DNA from: Peltaster fructicola
Taxonomy: Eukaryota; Ascomycota; Dothideomycetes
Length of the DNA: 64,000 nucleotides
Assembly: GCA_001592805.2 (NCBI GenBank)
Contig: CP051139.1
Coordinates: 1,736,001 to 1,800,000, forward strand
Direction of reading: 5' to 3'
The notes below the pieces were generated by a model. That model worked only from the letters and a program-made list of their open reading frames with translations. It was not told the origin of the DNA and did not search any database. Position numbers and translations under genes: made by a program. The number at the start of each line of letters is the position of its first letter. The first letter of the stretch is position 1. Positions 33,458-44,467 of this stretch are shown here, piece after piece.

Positions 33458-33657
33458 TGTCGACGGTGTGGTGGACCGAGCTGTCGTTCTGCTGCGCGAA
33501 ATGTCGACCACATTTTTTTCTGGGAAAGGACGTCACAGGTAGAATTACTGGGAGGGCAGCTTAGTCATCATATAATTTATCCAATGCTCAAGCTCCACTA
33601 CATGTACACGTCTATACGTTCGCGTCGAGGGGCGTGTAGCGAAACACATCCTACACC
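33458..33657. promoter_or_regulatory. 200-bp bidirectional promoter ENP1 / BRE2
   Basis: The two start codons are only 200 bp apart on opposite strands, so both promoters must share this stretch. A T8-like run near 33513-33520 is present; I recognise no other defined box. Confidence 0.6.
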
Positions 33658-35361
33658 ATGGACGGCACCTCGGTACTCGCACATCCTAGCGATGCGAATG
33701 GGAGTTCACAAGCGACGGCTCCCGTTGCGCCGCGCTCGGTTTCCAAGACACCTGCACCAACTGCTGCACCTATTCAACGTGAGCAACGAGAGAAGAAGGA
33801 TTCATTGAAGAAGCGAGAGGCTTCGTCGACAAGCACAACTTTAGGGAAACGAAAAGCACAAAACGCGTCGATCACCTATCCCTCTCCACAACGTTTCGCC
33901 GTACCTCCTCCTCGAGCGCAAGATTTCGAACGACCCAAGGAAGATGTCTTCAGCGAGCATGAACCTGTCCCGTTTGTAGTGCCTGGGTCAAATTTACAAT
34001 TATACAAACCGCAGGACCTAGCAGAGAACAAGCGAGGATATCGATACCAAAGAGCAATAGCAGATCCGCTATTTCCACACAAGCAGTTCTATAGATGCAC
34101 ATCACCAGCACCACACGCTGCGAGGTTGAGCTTCGAAGACTCGGACAAGTCGATGCATTTCTCCAAAGACGCATTGATTACGACGAACGAGAAAGGCTGG
34201 AGAATGGCCAGGGGGAACGTCTGTGCAAGAGAAGGTACATTGTACTACGAGATCAAGATCCACAAAGGCATACCAGCGACAGGACCGCTGAACGAAGCTG
34301 TCGGTCCAGCACCACATGTTCGCTTCGGCTGGGCAAGACGTGAAGCACCTCTCGATGCTCCAGTGGGTTTTGATGGCTACAGCTATGGTCTCACAGACAT
34401 GCGGTTCGAGACAATGCACCGGAGTCGACCAGGCAGATTCTTCCATTCGAAGAAAGGACCGAAGCCAAAGGGCGTCAAACTTGCGCCTGGCGCTCCCACC
34501 ACCATCACACTCCCCCCGGAGCACCAGCATGTGAAGGAAGGCGATGTGATTGGTGTCGAGATTCAGCTGCCCAGTCTCAATCTGCACCAGAAAATTGTCA
34601 GTGGAGTCTACAATCCTGCCGTGGACATTGGCGATGGATTCGAGGAGTCTGAAACTGGTCCAGTACTCACCGGACAAGACGACACTCCAGCAGACGTGAT
34701 TCGAGATAGAATAGCAATTTCGTACAAGAGCAGCATCTACTTCGAGATCTTGGATTATGTCTCGACCAAGCCGATGGAGAACTACGCAGACCGCACGCAG
34801 TCGCTGACTTCATTCTCGGGAGGCGTCTCTTCGCTTTCGAAGGATGCCGTGAAGAGTCCACCGAATCCCAACCACGAGCACATCGGTCTGCGTACTTTAC
34901 CTCATTCTGCAATTCGAGTATACAAGAACGGCATGCTCATCGGCACGGCGTTCGAAAATCTGCTCGCTTTCCTGCCACCTGCTAGCCAGCCTAGTAAGCA
35001 GCTGGGTGCAAGGGACGGTAATTTCGACGATGGCCTGCTTGGGTACTTTCCAGCTGTAGCTTGCTTCTTCGGTGGTATCGCAGAGGTCAACTTCGGCGAC
35101 GGCAAAGATGGCTTCTGGGCAGCGCCTCCTCACATTCGCTCAGGTACCATGTCCAGTGACCAACGAGATGGCGATGTGGAGATGTCTGATGGCGCTAAAT
35201 CTACTAGAGCATGGTTTCCTGGTAGCACGCCTCGCGCTGCTGGCGAACGATATAAAGAGCAGATTGCTGAAGATGTAGTATATGACCTTGTCGACGAGGT
35301 TGATTTCTTCATGCAAGATGGGGGTGTTGACGGTAAGGTGGGCCAGGGTCAACAAGCATGA
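33658..35361 (+). CDS. BRE2: COMPASS complex subunit Bre2 (Ash2-like, SPRY domain)
   Basis: Single exon, 567 aa. Bre2/Ash2L is a core subunit of COMPASS, which methylates histone H3 Lys4. After a disordered Ser/Ala/Lys-rich N-terminus (about 1-75) come the block HEPVPFVVPGSNLQLYKPQD and a split SPRY domain. Its landmarks are FSKDALITTNEKGWRMARGN, REGTLYYEIKIHKG, HVRFGWARREAPLDAPVGFD and GYSYGLTDMRFETMHRSRPG, then KEGDVIGVEIQLP. Later come the IRVYKNGMLIGTAFENLLAF and GYFPAVACFFGGIAEVNFG strands. The C-terminal helix (AEDVVYDLVDEVDFFMQDGG) matches the Sdc1/DPY30-binding region. It is convergent with PET191, 90 bp apart. Confidence 0.95.
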   Translation: MDGTSVLAHPSDANGSSQATAPVAPRSVSKTPAPTAAPIQREQREKKDSLKKREASSTSTTLGKRKAQNASITYPSPQRFAVPPPRAQDFERPKEDVFSEHEPVPFVVPGSNLQLYKPQDLAENKRGYRYQRAIADPLFPHKQFYRCTSPAPHAARLSFEDSDKSMHFSKDALITTNEKGWRMARGNVCAREGTLYYEIKIHKGIPATGPLNEAVGPAPHVRFGWARREAPLDAPVGFDGYSYGLTDMRFETMHRSRPGRFFHSKKGPKPKGVKLAPGAPTTITLPPEHQHVKEGDVIGVEIQLPSLNLHQKIVSGVYNPAVDIGDGFEESETGPVLTGQDDTPADVIRDRIAISYKSSIYFEILDYVSTKPMENYADRTQSLTSFSGGVSSLSKDAVKSPPNPNHEHIGLRTLPHSAIRVYKNGMLIGTAFENLLAFLPPASQPSKQLGARDGNFDDGLLGYFPAVACFFGGIAEVNFGDGKDGFWAAPPHIRSGTMSSDQRDGDVEMSDGAKSTRAWFPGSTPRAAGERYKEQIAEDVVYDLVDEVDFFMQDGGVDGKVGQGQQA

Positions 35362-35451
35362 CGATGATCGTGACGACCCCAGATCATCGTTGGCCGAGGC
35401 CAGTCAATACCGCTCGACATAGCATGATGGCTCGTCCAGACAGTGGTCCGC

Positions 35452-35887
35452 TCACTTCTTTCGAATGTCTTCAATGCCATCGTTTCGTGTGTAGACCTCG
35501 TATTCGTCTTTGCCATCTTTTGCCTTCGCACTTAACTCTGCATAGTCGTTCCTACCAGCATACAGCATTGGAACAGGCTTGGGCTCAGTCCTGCCACCTC
35601 CTGCTTCGAGCTCCAGACTGTTCGCAATAGGTTTGTTGCCACGAAATCGTTTTCGCATGTCAATCATTCCTTTCTTACATTCGCCGTATCCGTGTAGAAG
35701 CTGCTGACATTGCGTCGGAAGGGTGTCTTTGAGAGGTGGCCGGACGCAATCAGATGGGGTGTTACGATGGATCAAAACACAGTCTGAGTTCTGGAGGCAT
35801 ACTGCAACAGCCGCGCCTGTAGCCTTGTCAGTAAGATCAGCTGAGATGTGCTAAGAACTTACGGATATCCTTGCAAGAAGCCGGCAT
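35452..35887 (-). CDS. PET191: Cytochrome c oxidase assembly factor Pet191/COA5
   Basis: Two exons, 35863-35887 (25 nt) and 35452-35816, with a 46-nt intron (GTAAGT donor, GGCTACAG acceptor) give 129 aa. The tiny first exon supplies MPASCKDI and the junction restores RAAVAVCLQNSDCVLIHRN. The twin cysteine pattern is present, including CQQLLHGYGEC (C-x9-C), as in Mia40-imported intermembrane-space proteins. Pet191 is needed for complex IV assembly. The C-terminal extension after GNKPIANSLELEAGG, rich in Lys, Glu and Asp, is longer than in yeast Pet191. It is divergent with the lipase gene (235 bp). Confidence 0.95.
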
Positions 35888-36122
35888 CTCGACTCTATAT
35901 CAATCCACTGACTTCAATGGCGTTGATGATCGTTGTGGCTAGAGTCAATGGGATGTAATTTGGGAGGCGAAGGATGCGGCTCTGCTTAAAAGGGACCGTG
36001 CTCGCATTCACATGCAACAAGAGCTGATGACGGAAGTGCTGCAACACGGAACCTTTCTTCAACACTTCCTCATCATCTTCGTCCCGTAATGTTCTGACAT
36101 TCACGTCCGCATACACGCAACA

Positions 36123-37799
36123 ATGCCGCGTGTGCCATTCATTGGCAGGCTCTTTCTCCACGAGTACTTCGCTCTCATAACATCTTTCTTGCTGCTGGGC
36201 CTTGAAGTCGTGATTAGGACAGCAACACTACTCCTCCCTAGCTTCGTCATACGCTTCTTTTATCGCATCAGCAGGAATGCCTTCAACAGTCTCTCGTCGC
36301 CACACTCACGGCGCAATCGAAACAAGAAGAAGTCTGTGTCCACAGCGATAGCTCATGCGGAAGATTTCGTGGAGCTGTGCGACCTCTATGGCTACCAAGT
36401 TGAGGAGCATGTCGTCCAGACTGGCGACGGGTACCTACTAGGAGTACACAGGCTTGGATGGAAGAAAGGTGAAGAGGAGGAGCGTATCAATGCTGGGCCT
36501 GGCAGCAAGCAGAAGAAAGTGGTCTATCTTCATCACGGTCTGATGATGAACAGTGAAGTATGGGTCTGCATGACAGAGAAGGAGCGCTGTCTGCCCTTCT
36601 TGTTAGTTGATCAGGGCTATGATGTCTGGCTTGGCAACAATCGCGGTAACAAGTACTGCAGAAAGTCGCTCCATCATAGACCTACAGACACCGCCTTCTG
36701 GGACTTCAGCATGGACCAGTTTGCATTCTACGATATTCCAGACAGCATCAACTACGTCCTTGCGACCACACACCAGACGAGTCTGAGCTATATCGGATTC
36801 AGTCAAGGTACCGCACAAGCATTTGCCGCACTTTCGATTCATCCAGCCTTGAATGAGAAGGTTGATGTGTTCATTGCTCTTGCGCCTGCCATGGCACCGC
36901 CTGGTATCGCGTCGGGCGTAGTGTCCAGTCTCGTCAAAGCGAGCCCAGAAGTGCTGTTCCTGGCATTCGGCAGGAAAGCTTTGCTAGGCAGTGCGACAAT
37001 GTGGCAGACATTGCTCTATCCAGGAATCTTTGTCTACGTCCTAGACAAGAGTCTATCGTTCCTATTCAACTGGAAGACTCGCAACATACCTGCTCATCAG
37101 AAGCTGGCAGCATACCCACATCTGTATTCCTTCACAAGCACGAAGAGTGTGGTTCACTGGTTCCAGATTATCAGGAACAGGACATTCCAGATGTTTGACG
37201 ACGAAGCGCAGAATCCTTTACAGACAACACAGTCCTCGAAGTACTTCAAAGCGGCGCAGTTTCCTACCCGTCAGATCAAAACGCCGATCGTGCTTGTATA
37301 CGGCGGCAGTGATAGTCTGGTGGACATCAAACTTATGCTGAAGAAGCTCCCACGGCATACCATTGCGCGAGGCATTCAGAAATACGAGCACCTGGATCTA
37401 CTATGGGCCGGCGACGTCGATAAGCTGGTCTTCCCGCATGTGCTCGATGCGCTCGATAGCTTTGCATCGCCGGATGGCACGAAAGACAGGTCAGGGTGGA
37501 AAGCGCTTGAACAAGGCATCGCAGATCGAGCAAGTCTCACTGGCTCACAGCCACCAGGATACTCTGAGGACGAATCTCGCAGGCGAGTGAAGTCAACACC
37601 TCGCACACTCGCCGAGGAGGGAGATATTACCGTCGACGAACAGCTGGACGAGTCAGAGGATGATGACGAAGAAGAAATAGCGTTACCAGAAACACCCGAG
37701 CCTGCGTGTCGTGCTGGCGTTCTTCCCAAGAGCAATGCTGGTGCCCCCAAAGAGTACGTTCTCCAGGCAGTGATGTATCATCGTCACAAGGTACTGTGA
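36123..37799 (+). CDS. Membrane-anchored steryl-ester/triacylglycerol lipase (Tgl1/Yeh type)
   Basis: Open frame of 558 aa from ATG 36123. The N-terminus has a hydrophobic anchor (YFALITSFLLLGLEVVIRTA). The acid-lipase alpha/beta hydrolase domain follows: ETGDG-like start (VQTGDGYLLGVHRLGW), oxyanion motif YLHHGLMMNSEVWV, nucleophile elbow IGFSQGTAQAF, the acid in VLVYGGSDSLVD and the His in KYEHLDLLWAGD. Relatives hydrolyse steryl esters on lipid droplets or the plasma membrane. The tail is acidic and Pro-rich. The frame ends at 37799, but a second plus-strand frame, coding-like from about 37767 to a stop at 38060-38062 (SSSQGTVKAETQRRISSPRH...), looks like the true C-terminus. The reading frame therefore probably changes between 37708 and 37766, through an unrecognised intron or a base error. 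Confidence 0.9.
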   Translation: MPRVPFIGRLFLHEYFALITSFLLLGLEVVIRTATLLLPSFVIRFFYRISRNAFNSLSSPHSRRNRNKKKSVSTAIAHAEDFVELCDLYGYQVEEHVVQTGDGYLLGVHRLGWKKGEEEERINAGPGSKQKKVVYLHHGLMMNSEVWVCMTEKERCLPFLLVDQGYDVWLGNNRGNKYCRKSLHHRPTDTAFWDFSMDQFAFYDIPDSINYVLATTHQTSLSYIGFSQGTAQAFAALSIHPALNEKVDVFIALAPAMAPPGIASGVVSSLVKASPEVLFLAFGRKALLGSATMWQTLLYPGIFVYVLDKSLSFLFNWKTRNIPAHQKLAAYPHLYSFTSTKSVVHWFQIIRNRTFQMFDDEAQNPLQTTQSSKYFKAAQFPTRQIKTPIVLVYGGSDSLVDIKLMLKKLPRHTIARGIQKYEHLDLLWAGDVDKLVFPHVLDALDSFASPDGTKDRSGWKALEQGIADRASLTGSQPPGYSEDESRRRVKSTPRTLAEEGDITVDEQLDESEDDDEEEIALPETPEPACRAGVLPKSNAGAPKEYVLQAVMYHRHKVL

Positions 37800-38062
37800 A
37801 AGCTGAGACCCAGCGCAGGATTTCATCGCCTAGGCATGCAGTGCGAAGGTCTGTCGATGAAGATATGAGACGACCAGGCTCGCCACTTACAGCTGCTGCT
37901 TTGACTGAGGAGAGCTTCGAAAGCAGACGGTCCCGACCTGAAGGATGGTGGTCCTCCACAGATTCTACAGCAGAGTCGTCACCTGTCCGAGAGCACAACG
38001 AGACAGGTACAGCGAGGATACGTTCCACGTCAGGAAAGAAAGGTAGATCAAGGAAGAGCTAG

Positions 38063-38675
38063 ATTTGCGTATGTACGGCTAAGTTTCTGCAGCAACATAG
38101 CTCGTCAGTGTAAACTCGAAGACCTTGGCATCAGGCTTCTTTGGTCGCTGCTCAGGCTACTGCTGCTCTCCTCACGCGGCACTCGGCTCGCAACATTCTG
38201 TCGATCGTGCTAATTCCCACAAGAGAGAGGATCATCTTGGCCTCGTCACATGACGTCTGTGGCGGGGATAAGAATGTCTGGGGTCGCTGATCTCTTGTTG
38301 GAGCTCCAGATGCGGAGGTGATATGAGAAGTTCATTCGATCTCGATCATGTCACTGTTTGTGTGCAACGCTGACCAAATAGCTTGAGTCCCAACCGTCAG
38401 TCGGCTGAGTGAGAGCCGTCGACATGCTTCTCCTGTCTCGCTTGGACTGAAGTCGGTAATGTTTCTCCTTGTCGATCCACGACTGATGAGGAAAGCCGAA
38501 GTCCATGCAACACCACATGGTTAGCAGTAGCGTTGCGTGCACGGTGAGGTACTGTGGTACAGTGTCTGGCTCTGCCGAACGCATGGACGACACGCCTCTG
38601 CTGCATTGAGTTGCTGTTCTGATCCGCATTCTTCCTTCTACCATCTCACTTCTGCGTGTTGCCTTGCTTGACAAT
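38063..38675. other. Intergenic region lipase / sugar porter
   Basis: About 610 bp. A 107-codon minus-strand frame (38351-38674) abuts the transporter start and has no recognisable domain; this is presumed promoter. Confidence 0.4.
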
Positions 38676-40784
38676 ATGTTCTACGGACTCAGAGGCACAC
38701 AACTCAATATAGCCATCGCTGTGGTTGGCGGCGTTGACTTCGGTATGTCAGGACGATGACAAGTAGCGCTTCCTGCTGACATTAGATAGCGCTTTTTGGC
38801 TATGACCAGGGTGTCGCAGGCGGTCTCCTAACGTTATCGTCATTTCTTGGCCTGTTCCCGCAGCTCGATACTGCCAATCCTCCAGATGGCGATGGTGCAA
38901 AAGCCTCGAATATTCAAGGTTGGTTCAGCCAGGTCAACATGAGATCGACTGACGTCTGCAGGCATCACAGTTGGCGGTTATGTACGAAGAGCTCTCACCT
39001 TGATTAGGTGCCAATACTGACGAGCGATAGACACTCGGATGTTTCTTCGGCGCCGTTGCAACGATATGGCTTGGCAACATGCTTGGTCGTAAGATGACCA
39101 TCATAGTTGGAAGCACGATCATGGTCGTTGGTGCTGCCCTCCAAGCTTCATCATTCAGTCTTGGTCAACTCATTGCAAGCCGACTGATAACAGGCTTCGG
39201 CAATGGTATGAACACTTCGACTGTGCCAACATGGCAAGCAGAGACATCCAAATCGCATCGCCGTGGTCAGATGGTCATGATTGAAGGCTCGTTGATCGTC
39301 TTTGGCGTTATGCTGGTGAGTCACCGTGCTGCTGGTACCTGATTCCAACTGACCGGCTGGCAGTCATACTGGATTGATCTAGGATTCAGCTTCTTAGAAC
39401 CTAGTTCGATAGCTTGGCGCTTCCCGATCGCTTTCCAGATCGTTATGGCTCTATTCATCCTCGCAGTCATTCCTGGCCTGCCTGAATCCCCTCGATGGTA
39501 CGCATCGTATATCTCCGAGTGGTCGGCGCTGACAAGTGCAGGCTCGTTCTGAAAGGACGACACCGGGAGGCTTTGGAAGTGCTTTGTGCCCTATCTGATC
39601 TTCCTGAGGACGACCCAGTCATTCAGAACGAATATAAGACTGTCGTTGACACAGTGCAAGAGATGGCAAAGGGCAGCTTCTCGGACTGCTTCGCACAGAA
39701 CAACAACCGCAATTTGCATCGTACAGTCTTGGGCTATGTCAATCAGATGTTCCAACAGGTGAGTTGGCTTTCCTTCTATTGTCAACTCGACTTACGAGGT
39801 TTCAGATATCCGGCATTAACATCATCACTTACTATGTGCCCACAATCTTTCAGCAGAGCATTGGACTTCCAGACTTCATCAGTCGTTTGTTAGCCGCATG
39901 TTGTGGCACAGAGTACTTCCTGGCTTCGCTTATCGCTATCTTCACCATTGAGAAGTTGGGCCGTCGGACGCTGATGCTGGTTGGAGCAATAGGACAATCA
40001 GTGAGTCCACAAGCATCCATGTATGTCCATGCTAACGCGTCAAGCTTACCATGGTAGCTTTGGCTGCATGTACATCCCATCTCAATTCGCAGAGTGGTAT
40101 CGCTGCAGCGCTCTTCATCTTCGTCTTCAACTCCTTCTTCGCCTTCGGCTGGTTGGGCATGACGTGGCTATATCCTGCGGAAGTGACTCCATTGTCGATT
40201 CGTGCTCCAGCAAATGCCATCAGTACGACGGCGAACTGGATATTCAACTTTATGGGTACGGCCGACATGGTCTTAGCCTGACTCATGCTGACAGACCACA
40301 GTTGTCATGATCACTCCGGTTGCCTTCAACAGCATTGGGTATAAGGTTGGTGTCTGATGCCGTCAGCGAAGCAGAGCTAATTCGATATCAGACATACGTT
40401 GTGTTCGCCGTGATCAACGCATTCATGGTGCCTTGTGTGTACTTCTTCTTCGTAAGTTGGTCTGTGCTCGAGGAGTACTCCAGTGCTGACTCATCCTAGC
40501 CTGAAACCGCTTACAGATCGCTCGAGGAGATGGACGAGATTTTCCAGGAGGTCCACGGTCTCAGAGGTGCTCTTGATGTAGTCAAGGTGGCCAGGACAAA
40601 GCCCCATCGCTATGGAAAGGGTGGTGAGCTGCTGATCGGCTATGAGGAGACCGATACTGCTGCAAGACGTCGAAGCTCGATCGCTGCTGCTGCAACGAGC
40701 AAAGGTGGAGATGCAGAGAAGGGGTATGCAAGTGGCGAGCAAGGTACAGACAGGGTTGAGAACGTCTCTAACAAGGTCGAATAG
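38676..40784 (+). CDS. MFS sugar porter, 11 exons
   Basis: Exons 38676-38742, 38790-38918, 38962-38981, 39031-39315, 39364-39497, 39542-39758, 39806-40000, 40045-40255, 40302-40345, 40392-40451 and 40500-40784. All ten introns are 43-49 nt with consistent phases, giving 548 aa. The sugar porter signatures appear in order: ALFGYDQGVAGG in helix 1, LGRKMTI between helices 2 and 3, SRLITGFGNGMNTSTVPTWQ, then GLPESPRW before the central loop. Next come QISGINIITYYVPTIFQQSI in helix 7, EKLGRRTLML, and PETAYRSLEEMDEIF after helix 12. It would be a plasma-membrane proton symporter or facilitator for hexose or a related sugar; the substrate cannot be read. The cytosolic tail is Arg/Ser/Ala-rich. Intron density is far above its neighbours. 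Confidence 0.93.
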
Positions 40785-43700
40785 CCAGCGATATGCTCCT
40801 CATGCAATGCTGGCATCTGCTGTCAGCCCTTTGGAGAGTGTCGTGGTGCGCATACCTGACTGACCTCTGTCGAGTTCATCGTTACACCGACACGATCTCT
40901 CAAGCGAGCCTTGGTGCCCTAGGGCTCTTCTTAGCCTGCCATTCAGTGTCATTATCTGTGAACAGTAAACCAAACGGAGCACGCGCCCTACATGATCGGC
41001 ATCGTCGGGGTTTCGTTATTTTCGTACTGATGGTCAGACAACGAATCGTCGGGCCTTCGGACGCCGTGTTGTATGGCCATGGTGTACACATCTCTTGCAC
41101 AATAGTTGTTCTGCGACACCTACATGATGTGAAGTCAAGAAATCCATGCTCTAGACCGTTGGCATAATGCGTCATCCAGCGACTAAGCCAGGCCACCCTG
41201 TCTGGCGTACCGGTCGCGCATCTTTGAACCAAGCAGGGTAGGCAATCAAGGATGATCGCGAACATGAGGACTGGGTATCGTTGAGCACTACAACAAAACG
41301 ATTCTACTTACCTCTGCCAACGACAGCGTCGTCATTGTGACACTCGAACTACTGCTCAACGAGCGAGAAATCCTCGGATGCTGTAGGTCCCGTCGGCGAT
41401 CACCAATATCGAATGCGCGCAGAGCTAGTGACCGTCTTGAAACAGACGTTCAGCAGTTCAGCGAAGTCCGCCAAAACCTTGTCTCTTGGTCTGTCCATAT
41501 GCATGACCGTTGGCGCTATCGTTGCCGCCTGCAGTAGATCGAATATACTGAACCGGGCTGGCTTGACGAGTGCTTGGTCAGTACCTGGCGGCTAGCCAGG
41601 CATGACCTGTTGTGTTCGGTTAGGCAAGATTCAACATACGCCAAGCGTTGTGATATTGGCTCGGAGCAGCTGCCTGATGAGCTGTAAGCAAGAAAGACTA
41701 GTACGGGAAGATCGTCAGTCAGCCGGCTTGAGATTCCTATTGGCATGTGAGCATGGTCACCACGTGCAGCCCACGCCAGCCGATCTTTTGCTGAGCATTC
41801 ATCCCTCGCATGAACAAGTCGTAGTACAGCAATATTGCGTAATGCAGTGTCCATTCGTTCGTCAAAGCCTGCACGAGTCGTCTTGAGGTAGTGGGCCACC
41901 TTATGCAGCAGTAGTGACGGGCAGTGGAGCACATCTCTCCTGCTGATGACAGCAATAATATAAGACGCATGCGAAGCATTGACTTTTCAATGAGGCGCTT
42001 TTACCCAGAACGGGTCGTCCAAGTTGTGTAGCGACAAGGTGGAGCCTCTGATCGGAGTTTCTGGCGAGACGATCATCGTCCAGGAATTTTGACTCCTCGT
42101 CGACTTGCCAATGACAGAGGAGATGATGTATGCAACGTTAGTCTCCATGGCGTTTGACTGTGATCCCTGCATGAAATTGGAGTCGAGGCAAGTCACAGCG
42201 GCTGCCAGATCGATACATTGCGCCCGTAAGGAACCACTTCGTCAGCCAGCCGAGTGCAGTAGTTGTGCACATGATGTGGAGGCTTCTCGGGACGAATCTT
42301 AGCAGATGGTCAGCGCAGAGCAGCCAGCCGTTTCGTTTCGTCTGATCAGCCGCTGCTATGAGTCGCGCATGCGCATACGAGCAGAGCGAAGGTAACTAGG
42401 GTCGGTGGTATGCATGCTCTGAGAGGACATTCCAAGACCAGTACTGTACGTGCGGCCACTAGTGACCGTTGCGAAAGGCAAATCGGCTTCATATGTGCTG
42501 CGGGGGCTGTATGTTGGTGTCATCAACCCCATGCAGCCTGAACAAGGAAAGACCTTGGTCATCAACTCCCCATGTGAACCGAGGAGGATGTAGTGTGGTG
42601 ACCGGTTACTGTGTTGAGTGGCTCTCATTCATGTGACATCGACTGAGGAGGAGCTTTCGCAAAGACTTGAGGGTCTTGGAGTGTGACACAACGATCTTGA
42701 CACATCCGACAAGTTGTGGATCAATGATAAGTGGGAGTGAAGAGATAGTCGTGTCCGTTGTGTCCTCTGCTGTGGGCCATAGCCAAGAAACGAGCATCGC
42801 ACAAATGAGCGAAAGCAGGCTAGCGAGATGCAGTATGCAGGAAAGCAGGAGTTGTTGTTCTTGTTGCCTGACATGATTGTCATTCTCGTTCTTCTCGCGC
42901 GAGTGCTGACTCTGAGCGAGTCCAGATCTTGTACAGATGCAGCAATGAGGCACGGGCTGCCTCTGAAGGATCCAGGTGATGAAACGGCAGGAATGAAGGC
43001 ACAGCGGGAGCTTGTCGACAAAATTGTATCAAGCTTTGTCCTTCCTCTCTGCTGTATGCTATGGACTGATGGTGATATGTCCCTCGTCATTAACCCGTTG
43101 GCGCCGTTACGTGAAGTAGTGTGTTCCAGGCAAGTTGGAGCCGCCCAGCAGGAATCAGCCATCTGCTCGAGGCGTACTGGTGGCACTAGACCGCGTGGAA
43201 ATAAAGTTACGCCGAGGGATACGTTCCTAAAGATAAGGCTCGCGTTGCGTGTTTCAGTGCGGCGAGGTATGCCGTAGTAGTCTTAGGAGTATGCGGCAAT
43301 TATTGCTTGTGATTGTTGAGCCTGGCTTGTTCAAGCAATTTCCTCCTCTTGAGGATATCACGAACTGCGGCGGCGGCGAGGAGGATAGGCGAAGGAGGGA
43401 GATCGGAAGATCATGATATATGCATGTTTATGCGTTCTCTGCTTTGTGCCGAGTTGCAAGCGTCGAGTATAGCATGGGCGTTCAAGTATGCTGTGTGAAA
43501 CTGCTGCTAGCCTTAAGTCGTCGTAGGCACCGTCGTAGTGTAGTAGGAAGGTTATCGGGTCCTTGATGTCGCGCGCGGCGAGTCACTGCTCTGTGTACGC
43601 GCCTGATGGGGTGTTTCTGCTGTACAGTAGTCGCGTCTTCCCGCCAACGGCGACATCATCATCATCGGCAACAGACCACATTGCGGCAGAGCGACAGAAG

Positions 43701-43868
43701 AGTGTTGTGCGAGCAGTATTAGTGGCAGCAAGATGACCAGGATGCTGGTCTCGCCCCAACCTCTGCCGTGATCCGTCTGCTTCCTATGACTAGCGCCTCT
43801 TCCAAGGCGTCCGCTCACTTTGACCGTTACGCTTCTCTCTGACAGCTAACGCAACCCTGTAACGCATA

Positions 43869-43918
43869 TCTCTCTCTACTCGCAAGAATCAGTAACACAC
43901 ACACATATACACACACAC
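43869..43918. repeat. TC and CA dinucleotide microsatellite
   Basis: A short TC run near 43869-43877 and an interrupted CA run at about 43894-43918, broken by TATA-like bases. It lies about 550 bases before the DUF8032-like gene start. Confidence 0.7.
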
Positions 43919-44426
43919 GACACTCCATACGCGCGAGAGTTCGGCGAGCGGTTGATCACATCACTTTCTCCTTCGCACCTTCTCTTCTTCCTTGGCACCA
44001 ACAGCCAGCATTTTCCCGCGTCGAAACGCACTCCACTACCTGCCGCCCGCCGCCAGACTTTCGCTAGCCTCACTGCCTTGGGCGACACATTTCTTGCATC
44101 TACAAGCATTGCAAGCCATCTGATTTATCTGCAGCAACGAGTCTGCTCGCGCACCACCTCGCAATCTATCTGTCGACTTCTGGGGCAGCCCTTTTCACGC
44201 ATGCCTGCGTCCGCATACACCTACCAGCATCACCAACATCACCGCTGGTATCAATCACGAGCAGCCACTTGGATGAGTAGCGTCAGCACCGAGCTGTTGG
44301 TATGGTACGTCCACATGAGCACTTTCGTCTTGTCCCAGTCCGAACCACAGATCACTCATCCTTCATCCGAATCGCACTCTGCTCCATACACGCGTCCTCC
44401 TTGGAGCATCTGAACGGCAAACCATA

Positions 44427-44453
44427 ACAACAGTAACAACAACAACAACAACG
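44427..44453. repeat. CAA trinucleotide run
   Basis: Interrupted CAA/AAC repeat immediately before the proposed start codon at 44468; an unstructured leader sequence by composition. Confidence 0.65.
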
Positions 44454-44467
44454 ACCTAGAGAAGACC

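Larger units (their letters stand above)
40785..44467. other. 3.7-kb region without a convincing gene
   Basis: The longest gene-free stretch in the window. Frames reach 185 codons (minus, 42629-43186) but are Ser/Arg/Thr-rich, overlap equally long frames on the other strand and show no domain. The last 600 bases have short TC, CA and CAA repeats and are pyrimidine-rich on the plus strand, fitting a long promoter and 5' leader of the following regulator gene. Confidence 0.4.

Noticed and set aside
34102-34677. 191-codon minus-strand frame
   Set aside because: Antisense to the SPRY domain of BRE2; composition looks like the reverse complement of coding sequence.
37741-37766. A 26-nt GT...AG segment that would restore the lipase frame
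   Set aside because: Too short for a normal spliceosomal intron; the 59-nt alternative or a base error is more likely.
38351-38674. 107-codon minus-strand frame abutting the sugar porter
   Set aside because: No domain and no partner exon; sits where a promoter is expected.
42629-43186. 185-codon minus-strand frame in the gene-free region
   Set aside because: Ser/Arg/Thr-rich, overlaps a 149-codon frame on the other strand, no domain, no supporting splice sites. A real gene is not excluded.
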